IMG/VR virus record: IMGVR_UViG_3300013131_000041
Coordinates: 1 to 64,000 of that record
DNA from: a virus
DNA length: 64,000 nt
Strand: one strand, 5' to 3'
Made by a program: the position numbers and the translations under genes. Positions 35,101 through 44,707 of this stretch are shown one piece after another; position 1 is the stretch's first letter, and the number at the start of each line of letters is the position of its first letter. Below the pieces are notes generated by a model that was given only the letters and a program-made list of their open reading frames with translations, had not been told where the DNA came from and did not search any database.

Positions 35101-38100
35101 TTGATGTTTGGAATCAAGGACAAGATTACCTTAAAGGTGACTTAGTAACTTATAAAGGACAATATTATACTGCCCTAATAGATACCCCTGCAAATCCATC
35201 ATTCCAGTTCCAATCTTGGCAAGTATTGTCAGCGTCCGAAATACAAAAAGGTCTATTGCCTAATTTTAGCACAATCGCTGTGCAAAGTCAAGGATATTAT
35301 GATAGCTATGCTAAGATACGCGACAAGGAACAACTAGCATATAGCCACGCACTTATAGGTTTTAGAGAGCGTCAATACCTTACTGATTTGGGCTTAACAG
35401 AAACAAGTCAAATTGAATTCTATAAAGGCTATATTGCGCAAAAAGGCAGCAAGAATGCTGTCGATGCGTTTACTAAAGCAACTATTAACAATTTAACCAG
35501 CAACATTGCCTTATACGAAGAATGGGCAGTACGTGTGGGTGAGTATGGCGCATTAACTAGCAACCCGTTTGTTGAGATTGCGCTTGATGAGAACATATTC
35601 GGTGTGAACCCAAGCGTGGCACGCTTTGTGGACCCAGCAGATAACAATATTGCTGATGGTATTAGTGTGTTTAATAGCAGCCAATTGTATAAATCTTATG
35701 GTTCTTACACTGCTAATATCGCATTATACAGAACAGAAAATAGCATTGTAGACAATGATATTCCTACAGCAGGATATGTGAATATCAATGATGTTGACAC
35801 GCAGATATTTGATCTAACTAACTACACAGATCTAGATGGTAAAATTGGTAGCATGGGCAGTGGTTACTTAATTTGGGTAGCCAAAGACTTTACGCAAAAT
35901 TGGAATGTATATCGTGTAACAGAAACAAACAATCATGTTACCGCAGTATCAAATAGCCTAAACGGTTATATTACATTCACCACAGATAATCCACATGGTT
36001 TTACCAAGTACAATGTATTTTTAGTTAAAGGATTTGATGCGCAGTTTGATGGGTTCTATCAAGTATTACAAGTCACATCAGCATCAAATATGCTGGTAAA
36101 ATATCACGGCCCTGTGACAGATATTGCTAGCCTAACAACTCAATCTGGCAAAGGTATACTGTTCCGTATGGATAGTATGCGCTTTAGATACATGGAAGAC
36201 AGTCGTATTTACGGTTTAGATAATCCACCTAACGGTTGGCGTGTAGGCGACAAAATTTGGATCGATAACGACGCACAAACATCAGCAGTGCAAGGTCAAC
36301 CATTTGGTACACAACCTAGCGGTACATGGAAGGTATATGAAAAACAATACCCATGGGTCGTGGGACAAGAGGTACAAAAAGGCATCAGTGAATATAACGC
36401 TGCTGACCAATTTGGTACTAGTTTGCGCATGAGTGCAGATGGTTTAAGTGTAGTTGTCGGAGCTCCGGGTACGAACTCTAATGTTGGCCAAGTAAGCACA
36501 TTCCTTAAAGATTTTGAAGGTAATCTAGTAGAAGGATTTACATTAAATCCTGCATCATCGTTGTCATCAAACACTTATGCGTTTGGTCATACTGTTGATC
36601 TAGCAACCGATGAGATTAAGACTCTTAAACTAGCGGTAGGCGCACCTAACAGCTGGTCTGGTAACGGATATGTTTATGTATACGATAAAACAATTACTAG
36701 CCAAACCTTTGAGCGCAGTCAGGTTATTGTTGGTAATGTAGCTGATCAGTTTGGCTACAGTTTATCATTTAATCAAACAGGCGAGTGGTTATACATTGGC
36801 GCACCTGGCAACAATACTGTATACGCTTATGGATTAAATCGTTTTGTTCCTACACAAAGTCAGGTAACATCTATAAACAACAAATACACAATGTATTTGA
36901 GCAGTAATATTGGGTCAATTAATGCTGGCGACACTGTTATACAAGCAAACACTGGTGCACGTGCAACAGTGGTGAGTGTAAACTCTTATACTGAATTAGT
37001 CGTTGATACTCTTACTAACTTTGTGTCTGCAATAAATGGGTCAGATGGCAACGTTGCTTTAGGTAACGTAACGATTCTTGCTAACCTAAGTGTTGTGAGC
37101 AGTGGTAACCTTGCTGTAAAAACAGTTTACCCATTTAACTTTGCAAGTAACGCGGTAACAAATACAGTTAATTTAACGTTCACTCCTGATGCTGGCATCG
37201 CTGGAGACGCAAACAGTCTATTAGTAACTACAGCAGATAAATTGTATATTCCTGATGTTGATTATGTATTTGAATACAATAACAATAGAATTAGATTTAT
37301 TAATAACGGCGACACTACAAGTAATGCTAATATTGCGGCAACTACCGTCACTATTACTCAACGTCCGTACTATACGTTAGTTCAAGAGCTACCAATTCCT
37401 ACAGGAAATAGCTGGGCACAATATGGTTTTGCACTATCAAGCAGTTATAATGGCGCACAACTAGCAGTTGGTGCACCTGGAGATACTGTAGCAGACAATG
37501 ACGGTGTATTACAACCAGGTGCTGGTAGCGTTTATGTGTTTGATCGTGTGATTGAAGCATTTAACACTGTCACTGATGCGATTGCTGGTACAGGTGGGCG
37601 CGATTATCAAACAGAAAATGATATACTTAGCGTATATAAAGTGACAATCAGCGGCATTGAAGTTAACGACTATACTGTAGTTGGTACAAATATTATTAGA
37701 TTTATTAACCCACCAGCAATTGGTCAAACGATCTTTGTTGAAGTAAACAAATTTAATCTACTAGAACGCTTAATTGGTGTAGATAGTTTAACAGGCGGAT
37801 TATCAGCTATCCAAGCAAATGCTGCATTTGGCACAAGTTTAACAATTTGTTCTAACAACTGTGCGATTTACATTGGTGCACCATACTACGATAACGGCAC
37901 TGAATATAACAGCGGTGCTGTGTGGAAATTCCACAATCGAGGTAGATTGTATGGTACCGACACTGGCTATGTACAAAATCCAGAATTTACCCCAATTAAT
38001 ACGATCCGCTTAAACAACTTTGAAGTTCGTATTAATCTTGGTCTCGAAGCTAACTTAACGGTTGCTGCAGGCGATTGGATTACACAGCCTAGCACTGGTG

Positions 38101-41100
38101 CAAATGTCCAAGTATTAGAAAGCACAACAGGTAACTATATTAAAGTTTCTAAATACCAAAACGCTAATGTGTTTGATATTGGTGCTAATGTCGCAGTTAA
38201 CAGTGCGTGGCCTACAAGTAACGTAGCAGTGCGCTTAACATCACTTGATGAATTTGTAGGAGATATTAACAGTGCTAACATTTTTGGTGTTACTGCTACT
38301 AATGTCAACGGCTACTTACGTTTAGATTCAGACGTTACTGTGGCTAAAGATCAATTACGTATTCTATCAGGCACATTGTATGATGGTGCTGGCCCATTAG
38401 CTGAAGCTGAAATGATCGTGTTTGCATTCATGCAGATTATTGTAAACCCATTTGGTCTACCTGGTGAATACTTTGGCAACAAAGTTAAATTAGCAAGCAA
38501 CGCATACATGTTGATTATTGGCAGTGCTCGTGGCACTACTAAAAACTTTACAACATTTGATGTAAGCACTACAGAAAATGGCACAGTAATTGATTACAAC
38601 ACTACTAGATTCCACGATAGTATTCCGGGCAGTGGTAGTGTTTATGTCTACGAATTGTATGATGATCCTCGCGATGCTGTAGAAAATCCAGGCCGCTATG
38701 CTTTTGCTCAACAGTTAGATCCAGGAAGTCTAGTACAAGGCGGCCAATTTGGCTATGCACTAGATATTGAAAATAATTCTATTACTATTAGTGCTCCCGG
38801 TGCAACTGTAGACGGAGCGCCAGACGGTTCAGGCACAGTGTACGTGTTTAATAATCCCACAGGCGGCCGTGGTTGGAATCTAATTCGCTACCAAGAAAAG
38901 CGTGTTGATTTAGACAGCGTAACACGTGCTTACCTGTATAACAGCCAAACCAATTTAATTGAAAATAATTTACAATTCATTGATCCTGCTAAAGGACGTA
39001 TACTTGGCCAAGCTGAACAAGAAATTAGTTTTAAAACAGAATACGATCCTGCAATTTATAACCGTGGCTTTAACCCTAAGGCTGACATCAATCAAAATGT
39101 TTACTGGGGTGAAAACTACGTGAGTCAAGTATGGTGGAACTTGAGTAAAGTTCGCTATGTTGATTACGAACAAGATACTTTAGTATACCGCAGTCTACAC
39201 TGGGGCAACTTGTTTGAAGGTAGCTCAATTGAAGTAAATGAATGGGTTAAAAGTTCAGTCCTACCAAGCCAATATGTAGAGTTTGGCAGCGACGGCGTGC
39301 CGTTATATGCAGACGATAGTGCTTACGTTGAGGAAATATTTGTAGACCCAACAACTAATATTATTACAAATAATTATTATTTCTGGGTGACAAATAAAAC
39401 CACAGTGGATCCAAACAACCCAGCACGTAATATGCCTACTACTGCTATTGCTGATTTTATTAGCAATCCTAAAAACCAAGGCATACCATACGCAGCTATT
39501 ATCCGCGGTGACGCTCTGGCATTCTACAATGTTGCAAATTACCTAAGTGCCGACAACGCAATCTTACACTTAGATCATCAATTGGCTATCAATACAGATA
39601 TTATTCACAGTGAATACGAACTAGTACAAAAAGGAAATCCTAATAATCCTATTCCAACTAAGTTAGTTAATAAACTTATTGACAGCCTAGCAGGCATTGA
39701 TAGTATAGGATCAACAGTGCCAGATCCGGCGCTTAGCCTGGCTGATCGCTACGGTATTAATGTTCGACCTCGACAAAGTATGTTTGTGGATAGACTACAA
39801 GCAATTAACGAACTAGTACAATATGCAAACAGCATATTTGTTGATAATCCTATTAGTGAACAGTTTGACCTAACAGGATTAAATGCTCAAGAGGCCGAAC
39901 CCAACTTTAAATTGGGTGAGTATGATCAAGCCGTTACAACTGATGCAGAATTATCATACATTGACACAACATCATTGACTCCAGGATACCTAGTGTTAGT
40001 AAAAACTGACACAACACAAAATGGTCTATGGGTTTTATACGAACTGTCTGCAGATAAGACCTGGGCAATTTCTCGAGTGCAGAGTTATAAAACAAGTCTA
40101 TACTGGAATTATGCCGATTGGTATGCAACTGGTTATACTAGTGCAACTAAACCTGATTTTAGCGTTGAAACTACAGTTGATGCACTAAAACTTGCAGGTA
40201 CTGTGGGCACAGTAATTTACATCCGTAACGCTACAGGTAATAATACTTGGCAGTTAGTTGAAGCAGATGTTGATAATACTTTAAAAGTTGTGGGTATTCA
40301 AAACGGTACAATTCAGTTAGACACTAGTTTAGGCAACTACGCTAGTAATGAGTTAGGTTTTGGCAATCAAGACTTTGACAGTAAACGTTACGACCAAAAC
40401 CCAAATAACGAAATTCGTGCAGTGGTATCGGCGTTGTATAACGATATCTTTATCAACACACTACAAGGTGAATTTAACAACTTGTTCTTTACATTGGTAA
40501 ATTATTTACTGACTGAACAGACTTATGTTGATTGGCTATTCAAATCAAGTTTCATCAGTATTACTCATAAACTAAGAACCTTAAGCCAATTCCCGAGCTA
40601 TGTAGTAGATAACCAAACTTACTATCAAAATTACATTGAAGAAGTTAAACCGTATCGTACTAAGATACGTGAGTATCTATTAGACTACACAGGTGAAGAT
40701 ATATTTGGTGGCGATATTACTGACTTTGATTTGCCAGCATATTATGATACACTTACTAACTATGGTATATTCCGTAGCCCAAGCGGTGAACAATCTTATG
40801 CGGACGAAGATAGTGCCACGTGGCAAACATGGCCATACAATCAATGGTACAATAATCGCACCTTACAGGTATATCAAATACAAATTGAAAATGCAGGTGC
40901 TAACTACGTAACACCTCCTACAGTAACTATTACTAGTGCTGATGGATACGGTAGTGGTGCAACTGCTGAAGCAATTATTGATGGAAACACTGGTGCAATT
41001 AGTAATATTGCAGTAACTAATAGCGGCATCGGGTATATCACCACACCAATAGTAACTATCAACGGTAGCTCTACAGAAAGTGCAACTGCGTACCCAGTGA

Positions 41101-42941
41101 TGTACAATCCTATGGTACGTACCTTTGACAGTAAACTAAAATTCGACCGTGTAAAATATACAAGTAACGTTAAAGTTTGGTCAGCAAATACTGTTTACTA
41201 CAAAACAGAATTTGATGCTAACGGCCAAATTTCAAGCGGCGATATTGTAACATACGCATTCCAAGACGGCAACGTAATGATACGCAAAGCCTACTTTATA
41301 AATGCAAATATTACAACAAGCACACAGTTTATTCCAAGTGATTACACAGTATGCCCACCAAGCTTCTTTGACAATGCTAACGATCGTATTGTGGGGTACT
41401 ATGAACCTGCAGATACTATGCCAGCTGTAGACACGATTCAAACAGCAATCACAGTAGCAAATGCAGCCACAACTACTGATACTATCTATGTGTACAATGC
41501 ATCAAGCCTTGCTAAAAACATGTACATCAGTGAAAGTAACGTTGCGGCTGGTTATGTTACAGGCATAATTAGTAACGTAAATATGCAGGTGAACAGCCTA
41601 GGATACTTCTTCGGTAATCTATCTAACAATAGATCGTCGATTGAAGGCATCTCAAACATGAGCGGGCTACAAGTAGGACAATATGTTACAGGCGCTAACA
41701 TTGGATTTGAAGCTACTATTGTAAGTATTAATACTACAACTAATAGCGTCAACTTAACAGATACAGTTAGTGGCAACGTAACATTGGCTAACATTAGTTT
41801 CGGCGGTATACCTATTAAAGTTACACAGGTTAAATTAACAACCAACGTAACCCTAGATACCGACACTACAATCTATGCTCGTTATGATAGCTTAGAGCAA
41901 CTTGTACCTGGGGTAACGTACCCAACAGCAGTAACGCAAAGTGCGCCATTTAAACTAAATCCGTTATTTGGCCGTAGCTGGGATATTGCTCCATTTGACC
42001 CTGTGCAATACAGCAAAGATGGTATAGCGTTGCTGTCATCAAGCGTATACGATCAAGCAATATACAGCTTGTATGCTAACTTAGCATTAGGTACACGTCC
42101 AGAGGACATTATTACAGCAGGCGGTCAGTTCATTGACACATATCACAGTTATGCACCAGAAGAGTTAGTTCCTGGTATCACGTTTGATACGTTGGATATG
42201 CGTGTTTATACTAAGATTGAAAATGGTGCAAATATTGTAGCTTATCGATACTTTGATAACATGATCAATCAGCCCGACCTATTGAGAATTGACGGTAGTG
42301 CTATTACTAAACTTGAAATTCCGTTGGCTATAACTGATAGTAACATCTATGTAACTGACGCAAGTATACTATATACACCTAATCCAACTTTCCTACGTCC
42401 TGGTGTGGTGTTTATCAATGGTGAACGTATTACATACTATAAGAAAACTATCTACACACCAACTGCGTGGTCTGCTAATACAGCCTACGTTGCAGGTTCG
42501 GCAATTAGTAATGATGGTACAAACTATATAGTAATCGGCAACGTGGTCGCTAATGCTTGGAGTTATGTAAATTCTGCCAACGTGCAAGTTCTTCCTGGAC
42601 TAAACGTTCTGGGTCAATTGATGCGCGGAACACAAGGTACTGCTGCACCGCTAGTCCAACCTTACTGGTCAGATGTTGTTGATGCTAGCCAAGCTCAACG
42701 TGTTCCTGGCACAACATTTGGTAACCTAATGCTTACTGCTAACGTGTTACTAAACAGCGGGTCGGGCACAGCGATTGACGGCAGCGGATTAGACGGGTCA
42801 ACTACTGCTGGTGCAGTATTCCTTAAATCCGGAGTGTTGGGTTCAAGTGTAATCCCAGGCATTAACAATTCGCTAGTAACTGAAGATGCGATAAATACGA
42901 TAACATCAGAAAATGACGATGACCTTTATACTGAGAATTAA
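29196..42941 (+). CDS. Giant baseplate/virion protein (4581 residues) with FG-GAP repeat region
   Basis: One uninterrupted frame of 13.7 kb follows gp6, where T4 has gp7. The N-terminus (FLPSVFQSDANKKFLSATVD, then YYTFDPKISYDKLVNFSQYYWLP) matches the very large virion proteins of T4-like cyanophages, so it is probably the wedge protein bridging gp6 to outer fibres. Residues about 2400-3225 hold seven FG-GAP-like repeats, each an FG near a first strand and then a GAP or near variant (GAPGTNS, GAPNSWS, GAPGNNT, GAPGDTV, GAPYYDN, GSARGTT, SAPGATV) before a VYVF-type strand. This is the pattern of a seven-bladed integrin-alpha-type propeller. Residues about 3890-3970 carry G-Y-x-x-P-x-V-T-I repeats. 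Antisense frames inside are shadows. Confidence 0.8.
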   Translation: MATRKTYKFLPSVFQSDANKKFLSATVDQLVTDPNLDTLYGYVGRKFAPTYKSSDSYVTETDPLRQNYQLEPGVVIRDENNNITFVADYPDLLDKISYYGGLTNNHSRLFEQEYYTFDPKISYDKLVNFSQYYWLPNGPDAVEVNSSGVDITATYTVTRDGANGRYIFKNNGVVDNSIIFAHGGVYQFVVDQPGYPFWIQTELGVDGVVSATPTLSSRDIYGVDNNGTDQGTITFRVPQTYAQDRWVNMPTVFSADYATPIPYYKLANRTLSQFLAEYPQYAGITGQLNGKYTIFTEVSTWTSVGEDAWTNPAVIDSDGDVVPGYSAGDVIAEAERYDVWRVVYVDIGQKLKLDAPVAANITAGTSLTVGTQLTSLLYDAVVGQEYVYVPNTFTASVAEVVKRTDVVTALSATTSGTNEITVTSTAGLVPDMPIVFIGAPTVGGIVSGTTYYVKDVVNLTTLTISETVGGSEYALTNDTGIMDVTASYTDIPAGAAITAIAKGDPLLKLVHEQTVAVDEKVYIRFGVQNTNKEYYKDYDGFFYETPVITAQSDQLWIQDGVSARIYSPIKIIDYAGWNIDVENDIIGQLNYTSPNSVEFTSGLKVQFGDDVIPASYQNRQFYVEQVGDTTDGIQLVPVDELVTPESYNDEITTNYPGEFFPDYITVNRANKARNAWARNNRWFHIDVITATAAYNSTVPTFDNGIRGQRPIVQFEANYQLYNDGRVAKAPIDILDTSITSAFTQLQGQTYTSIFGIEIINSNGDIVYPNGLRVVFAADEDPLVKNKIYVLTVVQYDVDDYGNPTGTKYIELTKADDGDIIAYNTTVVKLGSYKGSQWWFDGINWNSSQQKTYLQQPPLFDVLDATGKSLSAYTRSTFTGTQLFGYVRATTGTTDSVLSRGPVAPVYDSDNNAITNFYLSYKNFTTQGDIKFENFFNTDTFSYVDSSSSIVTKNINLGYLQKVVDSQTLIPKNTWLTVPEHSKQYQLFSFVYATGNNPFTIDITPTGNERTIPYVKVFQNFAYLNPATDWTISDKTITILTPLTVDDQIDILVYSSEISASAFYQVPQNLDLNAQNIDIDMLTLGQLRNHLVVIAENSTILEGEVLAQSNLRDIDVKQQGGTILKHSAPIPYASLFLIDKQANIISSIRFAQQEYSKFKNKFLELAVSLVGVDPTDPVASVDLILNKINLVKNKNFPWYYSDMVPYGPLKNIVGQIGAIDGFEVFDPLKLNYEITNIFNDQQLSNRAILVYLNNQQLVKGVDYSFRTDTPSIDFTITLTVGDIIKIVEYSNTDGNYIPETPSKLGLWPSFVPEIFVDDTYRTATTVLRGHDGSITPTFGDYRDEFLLELEKRIYNNIKLPANTSFGDIFSVVPGKFRAGDYTINEINQILGDPFMSWIGNNNLDYTLNDTFDSNDPFTWNYSKSYDRIDGETLPGSWRACYQYFYDTYRPHLTPWEMLGFTSEPSWWEGYYGAAPYTGANKFMWDDLEAGYIRAGDRRGVDLNYARPGLSTIIPIDENGNLISVASLLCRTFNSRNSGSAWAVGQQGPVEFAWRISSEFPFAVQQALALTKPAKYFGTLIDVYNYTPLNSLYSQSTDAEGVVSANEQYLMADTNKQITQGVIDYNGNITSGIINRTAGYLNWIVDYLINQGVNPNTYLLPMLRNYQVNLTYKVGGYTDQKFLQVLAEQVSPTSTNDSILVPNENYNVYLNEKPVPVDDISYSAVIIEKTTNGYSVRGYDLTKSYFTIIPSIVNNNASRITVLNRSATIYKDYQNLLMNVPYGYEFTSTQQIADFLISYERYLMAQGWTFTETEPQLEQLKDWKLSVREFLYWAQQGWTAGSILVVSPVSSTINAVTSGAVTAGIEDAQYSSKVVDQNFNLVKNNNYSVYRTPTEFRLNLQDPASVIGYVEVDLVRYEHTLVFDNTTVFNDVIYQPESGNRQFRLKLIGQRTANWDGSLSPEGYVYNSGVVDVWNQGQDYLKGDLVTYKGQYYTALIDTPANPSFQFQSWQVLSASEIQKGLLPNFSTIAVQSQGYYDSYAKIRDKEQLAYSHALIGFRERQYLTDLGLTETSQIEFYKGYIAQKGSKNAVDAFTKATINNLTSNIALYEEWAVRVGEYGALTSNPFVEIALDENIFGVNPSVARFVDPADNNIADGISVFNSSQLYKSYGSYTANIALYRTENSIVDNDIPTAGYVNINDVDTQIFDLTNYTDLDGKIGSMGSGYLIWVAKDFTQNWNVYRVTETNNHVTAVSNSLNGYITFTTDNPHGFTKYNVFLVKGFDAQFDGFYQVLQVTSASNMLVKYHGPVTDIASLTTQSGKGILFRMDSMRFRYMEDSRIYGLDNPPNGWRVGDKIWIDNDAQTSAVQGQPFGTQPSGTWKVYEKQYPWVVGQEVQKGISEYNAADQFGTSLRMSADGLSVVVGAPGTNSNVGQVSTFLKDFEGNLVEGFTLNPASSLSSNTYAFGHTVDLATDEIKTLKLAVGAPNSWSGNGYVYVYDKTITSQTFERSQVIVGNVADQFGYSLSFNQTGEWLYIGAPGNNTVYAYGLNRFVPTQSQVTSINNKYTMYLSSNIGSINAGDTVIQANTGARATVVSVNSYTELVVDTLTNFVSAINGSDGNVALGNVTILANLSVVSSGNLAVKTVYPFNFASNAVTNTVNLTFTPDAGIAGDANSLLVTTADKLYIPDVDYVFEYNNNRIRFINNGDTTSNANIAATTVTITQRPYYTLVQELPIPTGNSWAQYGFALSSSYNGAQLAVGAPGDTVADNDGVLQPGAGSVYVFDRVIEAFNTVTDAIAGTGGRDYQTENDILSVYKVTISGIEVNDYTVVGTNIIRFINPPAIGQTIFVEVNKFNLLERLIGVDSLTGGLSAIQANAAFGTSLTICSNNCAIYIGAPYYDNGTEYNSGAVWKFHNRGRLYGTDTGYVQNPEFTPINTIRLNNFEVRINLGLEANLTVAAGDWITQPSTGANVQVLESTTGNYIKVSKYQNANVFDIGANVAVNSAWPTSNVAVRLTSLDEFVGDINSANIFGVTATNVNGYLRLDSDVTVAKDQLRILSGTLYDGAGPLAEAEMIVFAFMQIIVNPFGLPGEYFGNKVKLASNAYMLIIGSARGTTKNFTTFDVSTTENGTVIDYNTTRFHDSIPGSGSVYVYELYDDPRDAVENPGRYAFAQQLDPGSLVQGGQFGYALDIENNSITISAPGATVDGAPDGSGTVYVFNNPTGGRGWNLIRYQEKRVDLDSVTRAYLYNSQTNLIENNLQFIDPAKGRILGQAEQEISFKTEYDPAIYNRGFNPKADINQNVYWGENYVSQVWWNLSKVRYVDYEQDTLVYRSLHWGNLFEGSSIEVNEWVKSSVLPSQYVEFGSDGVPLYADDSAYVEEIFVDPTTNIITNNYYFWVTNKTTVDPNNPARNMPTTAIADFISNPKNQGIPYAAIIRGDALAFYNVANYLSADNAILHLDHQLAINTDIIHSEYELVQKGNPNNPIPTKLVNKLIDSLAGIDSIGSTVPDPALSLADRYGINVRPRQSMFVDRLQAINELVQYANSIFVDNPISEQFDLTGLNAQEAEPNFKLGEYDQAVTTDAELSYIDTTSLTPGYLVLVKTDTTQNGLWVLYELSADKTWAISRVQSYKTSLYWNYADWYATGYTSATKPDFSVETTVDALKLAGTVGTVIYIRNATGNNTWQLVEADVDNTLKVVGIQNGTIQLDTSLGNYASNELGFGNQDFDSKRYDQNPNNEIRAVVSALYNDIFINTLQGEFNNLFFTLVNYLLTEQTYVDWLFKSSFISITHKLRTLSQFPSYVVDNQTYYQNYIEEVKPYRTKIREYLLDYTGEDIFGGDITDFDLPAYYDTLTNYGIFRSPSGEQSYADEDSATWQTWPYNQWYNNRTLQVYQIQIENAGANYVTPPTVTITSADGYGSGATAEAIIDGNTGAISNIAVTNSGIGYITTPIVTINGSSTESATAYPVMYNPMVRTFDSKLKFDRVKYTSNVKVWSANTVYYKTEFDANGQISSGDIVTYAFQDGNVMIRKAYFINANITTSTQFIPSDYTVCPPSFFDNANDRIVGYYEPADTMPAVDTIQTAITVANAATTTDTIYVYNASSLAKNMYISESNVAAGYVTGIISNVNMQVNSLGYFFGNLSNNRSSIEGISNMSGLQVGQYVTGANIGFEATIVSINTTTNSVNLTDTVSGNVTLANISFGGIPIKVTQVKLTTNVTLDTDTTIYARYDSLEQLVPGVTYPTAVTQSAPFKLNPLFGRSWDIAPFDPVQYSKDGIALLSSSVYDQAIYSLYANLALGTRPEDIITAGGQFIDTYHSYAPEELVPGITFDTLDMRVYTKIENGANIVAYRYFDNMINQPDLLRIDGSAITKLEIPLAITDSNIYVTDASILYTPNPTFLRPGVVFINGERITYYKKTIYTPTAWSANTAYVAGSAISNDGTNYIVIGNVVANAWSYVNSANVQVLPGLNVLGQLMRGTQGTAAPLVQPYWSDVVDASQAQRVPGTTFGNLMLTANVLLNSGSGTAIDGSGLDGSTTAGAVFLKSGVLGSSVIPGINNSLVTEDAINTITSENDDDLYTEN

Positions 42942-42944
42942 TTT

Positions 42945-44543
42945 ATGTCTATTAAAATAACGCAATTAGGAAATTTAACCGGAGTTTACGGTAATACTAT
43001 TATACCAGTAGTAGCAAATGTCGCAGGCGACTGGACTACTGTAAAAGGTAATTTAACACAGTTTGGTACATATATAAACCAAGCAGAAATTCCGTATGGT
43101 AATATCATTCCTGTAGCTGATGCTGTTTATAGTTTAGGAACACCGTCATATCGCTTTAAAGATTTATATTTGCTAGGATCCACAATTTATTTAGGCAATG
43201 CTACTATTTCTATAGCAAATGCAGCTATTACTGCGTCACTGCCAATTACTGCATCGTCAGTTAATGCAAGTAACATAAATGTTACTAACGAACTTAATGT
43301 TAGCAATCTATCTGTTACCTCAATAACCACAACAGATCTTACTACAACCGGAACAGTTACAGCGTCTGAGATTTCTGCAACCGGTAATATAACAGCAGGC
43401 ACAGTAACCACGTCTAACATTAGTGTAAGTGGTGAGTTAACTGCATCAAACTTAGCGGTATCGGGTAACACAATTAACGTAGGTAGCGCAGTACTTGATG
43501 TATCAACTGGTGCGTTACAAAGTAGTGTGCCAATCGAAGGGAATCTTACTTCAACCGCAAACTTAACTATGCAGGGCACACGTATTGAGTTTGCCCAAGG
43601 TGCTTACATTGTTGAAGAAGAAGTTTATGGTAGCCCGGGAGAATTTGCCTTAACATTAACCAGTGCCGAAGATGGTATTGTTGGTTTAAATGCTATGGAT
43701 GCTAATGCTAACGTTGTTAGTAGCGTGGTTGTGAGTAACGTAGCTGTACAATTAAATGTAGCAAACATTGATCCGGGTACCGGAAATGTTAACGTTTGGT
43801 ATTTTGACTCGATAGGCGGCGCAATTTTTCCAGACAACACACGACAAGATACTGCATATGATCCATCAGTTGACTATAGTAATGTTAAAGTTGCATCATA
43901 TCTATCAAGTCAAAATATTGCAAGTTACAGTAATGTAAACGTTCAATCATTACTTCCATCTTATAGCGGACTTGTTGGAAATAACATGGAAGTAGGTCTT
44001 GCAAATTCTGTGTTTGTATATACACAACTATCAATAGGCGCTATAAGCCCAATTAATTATGCAAATACGGTATTGGCCGGAACAAATGAGGCCAATGGAT
44101 ATGTGCAATTAAATATCCAAAATATTAATACTGTGGGTAATTTGGTTAGTGCTGATTTTATTGCTACTGCGCCAAATGGCTCAGATACTACAAACTTCAT
44201 CGATATGGGTATTAATGGTAACAATTATAGCCAATCGTTTTGGACCATCAGTGGTGCAAATGATGGTTATGTTTTTATCAATGGTGGACATTTAACATTA
44301 GGTACAGATACTCCCAATAAGACAGTTAGTATTCACACTGGTGGGATACTTGCTAATAATATCGTAACTACATTTAGTTCAAGTAACGTTACAATTAAAC
44401 CAAACTTAGTGGTAACTAATAGCTATGTGCCATCTCTTGCAAATAGCGCAGGTGTAGCAGGACAAGTTGTGTGGGACAGTGGCTATGTTTACATTTGTGT
44501 GGCAACTAACACGTGGAAACGTGCTAATATCAGCACTTGGTAA
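42945..44543 (+). CDS. Tail fibre-type structural protein
   Basis: This is a 532-residue Ser/Thr/Asn/Val-rich protein made of short beta strands. It contains the element DAVYSLGTPSYRFKDLYLLG (near residue 58) typical of phage fibre shafts, where LG..S.RF..LY precedes chaperone or trimerisation parts. The middle is a regular array (NVSNLSVTSITTTDLTTTG and related strands) that suggests a trimeric beta-helix. The C-terminus ends SGYVYICVATNTWKRANIST, as in several fibre proteins. It is coupled closely (3-base gap) to the giant baseplate gene and is the first of the fibre block. Confidence 0.75.
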   Translation: MSIKITQLGNLTGVYGNTIIPVVANVAGDWTTVKGNLTQFGTYINQAEIPYGNIIPVADAVYSLGTPSYRFKDLYLLGSTIYLGNATISIANAAITASLPITASSVNASNINVTNELNVSNLSVTSITTTDLTTTGTVTASEISATGNITAGTVTTSNISVSGELTASNLAVSGNTINVGSAVLDVSTGALQSSVPIEGNLTSTANLTMQGTRIEFAQGAYIVEEEVYGSPGEFALTLTSAEDGIVGLNAMDANANVVSSVVVSNVAVQLNVANIDPGTGNVNVWYFDSIGGAIFPDNTRQDTAYDPSVDYSNVKVASYLSSQNIASYSNVNVQSLLPSYSGLVGNNMEVGLANSVFVYTQLSIGAISPINYANTVLAGTNEANGYVQLNIQNINTVGNLVSADFIATAPNGSDTTNFIDMGINGNNYSQSFWTISGANDGYVFINGGHLTLGTDTPNKTVSIHTGGILANNIVTTFSSSNVTIKPNLVVTNSYVPSLANSAGVAGQVVWDSGYVYICVATNTWKRANISTW

Positions 44544-44551
44544 TAAAAACC

Positions 44552-44707
44552 ATGAATAAAAACGCGATAAATAAGAATATGGACGAAAAACAACCTACTC
44601 CGCAACCTGAAAAAAATCCGGACGAGAAGAGTGGAATATATGTAGAAGGGCGTATTAAAATATTTGACCCCGAAACAAAAGAAGTATACGTAAATGGACG
44701 AGCATAA
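44552..44707 (+). CDS. Short protein related to the N-terminus of the next gene
   Basis: This 51-residue protein has a charged, Pro-rich first half and the end GRIKIFDPETKEVYVNGRA. That end matches the opening of the next protein (KGFLKIFDPISMEVLVEKTNA), so it is a partial paralogue or a detached anchor module. An internal ATG at 44579 is an alternative start (42 residues). A GATAAATA octamer at 44566-44573 lies just before that codon. The stop is followed after no gap by the ATG of the next gene. Function unknown; an assembly or anchoring partner is likely from the shared motif. Confidence 0.65.
   Translation: MNKNAINKNMDEKQPTPQPEKNPDEKSGIYVEGRIKIFDPETKEVYVNGRA
44566..44573 (+). promoter_or_regulatory. 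Possible late promoter (GATAAATA) inside the start of a small gene
   Basis: The octamer is identical to the best late sites, but it lies within the first codons of the gene at 44552. It would serve the alternative ATG at 44579 only with an almost absent leader, or it could serve the gene at 44708. It may be chance in A/T-rich sequence. Confidence 0.3.
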
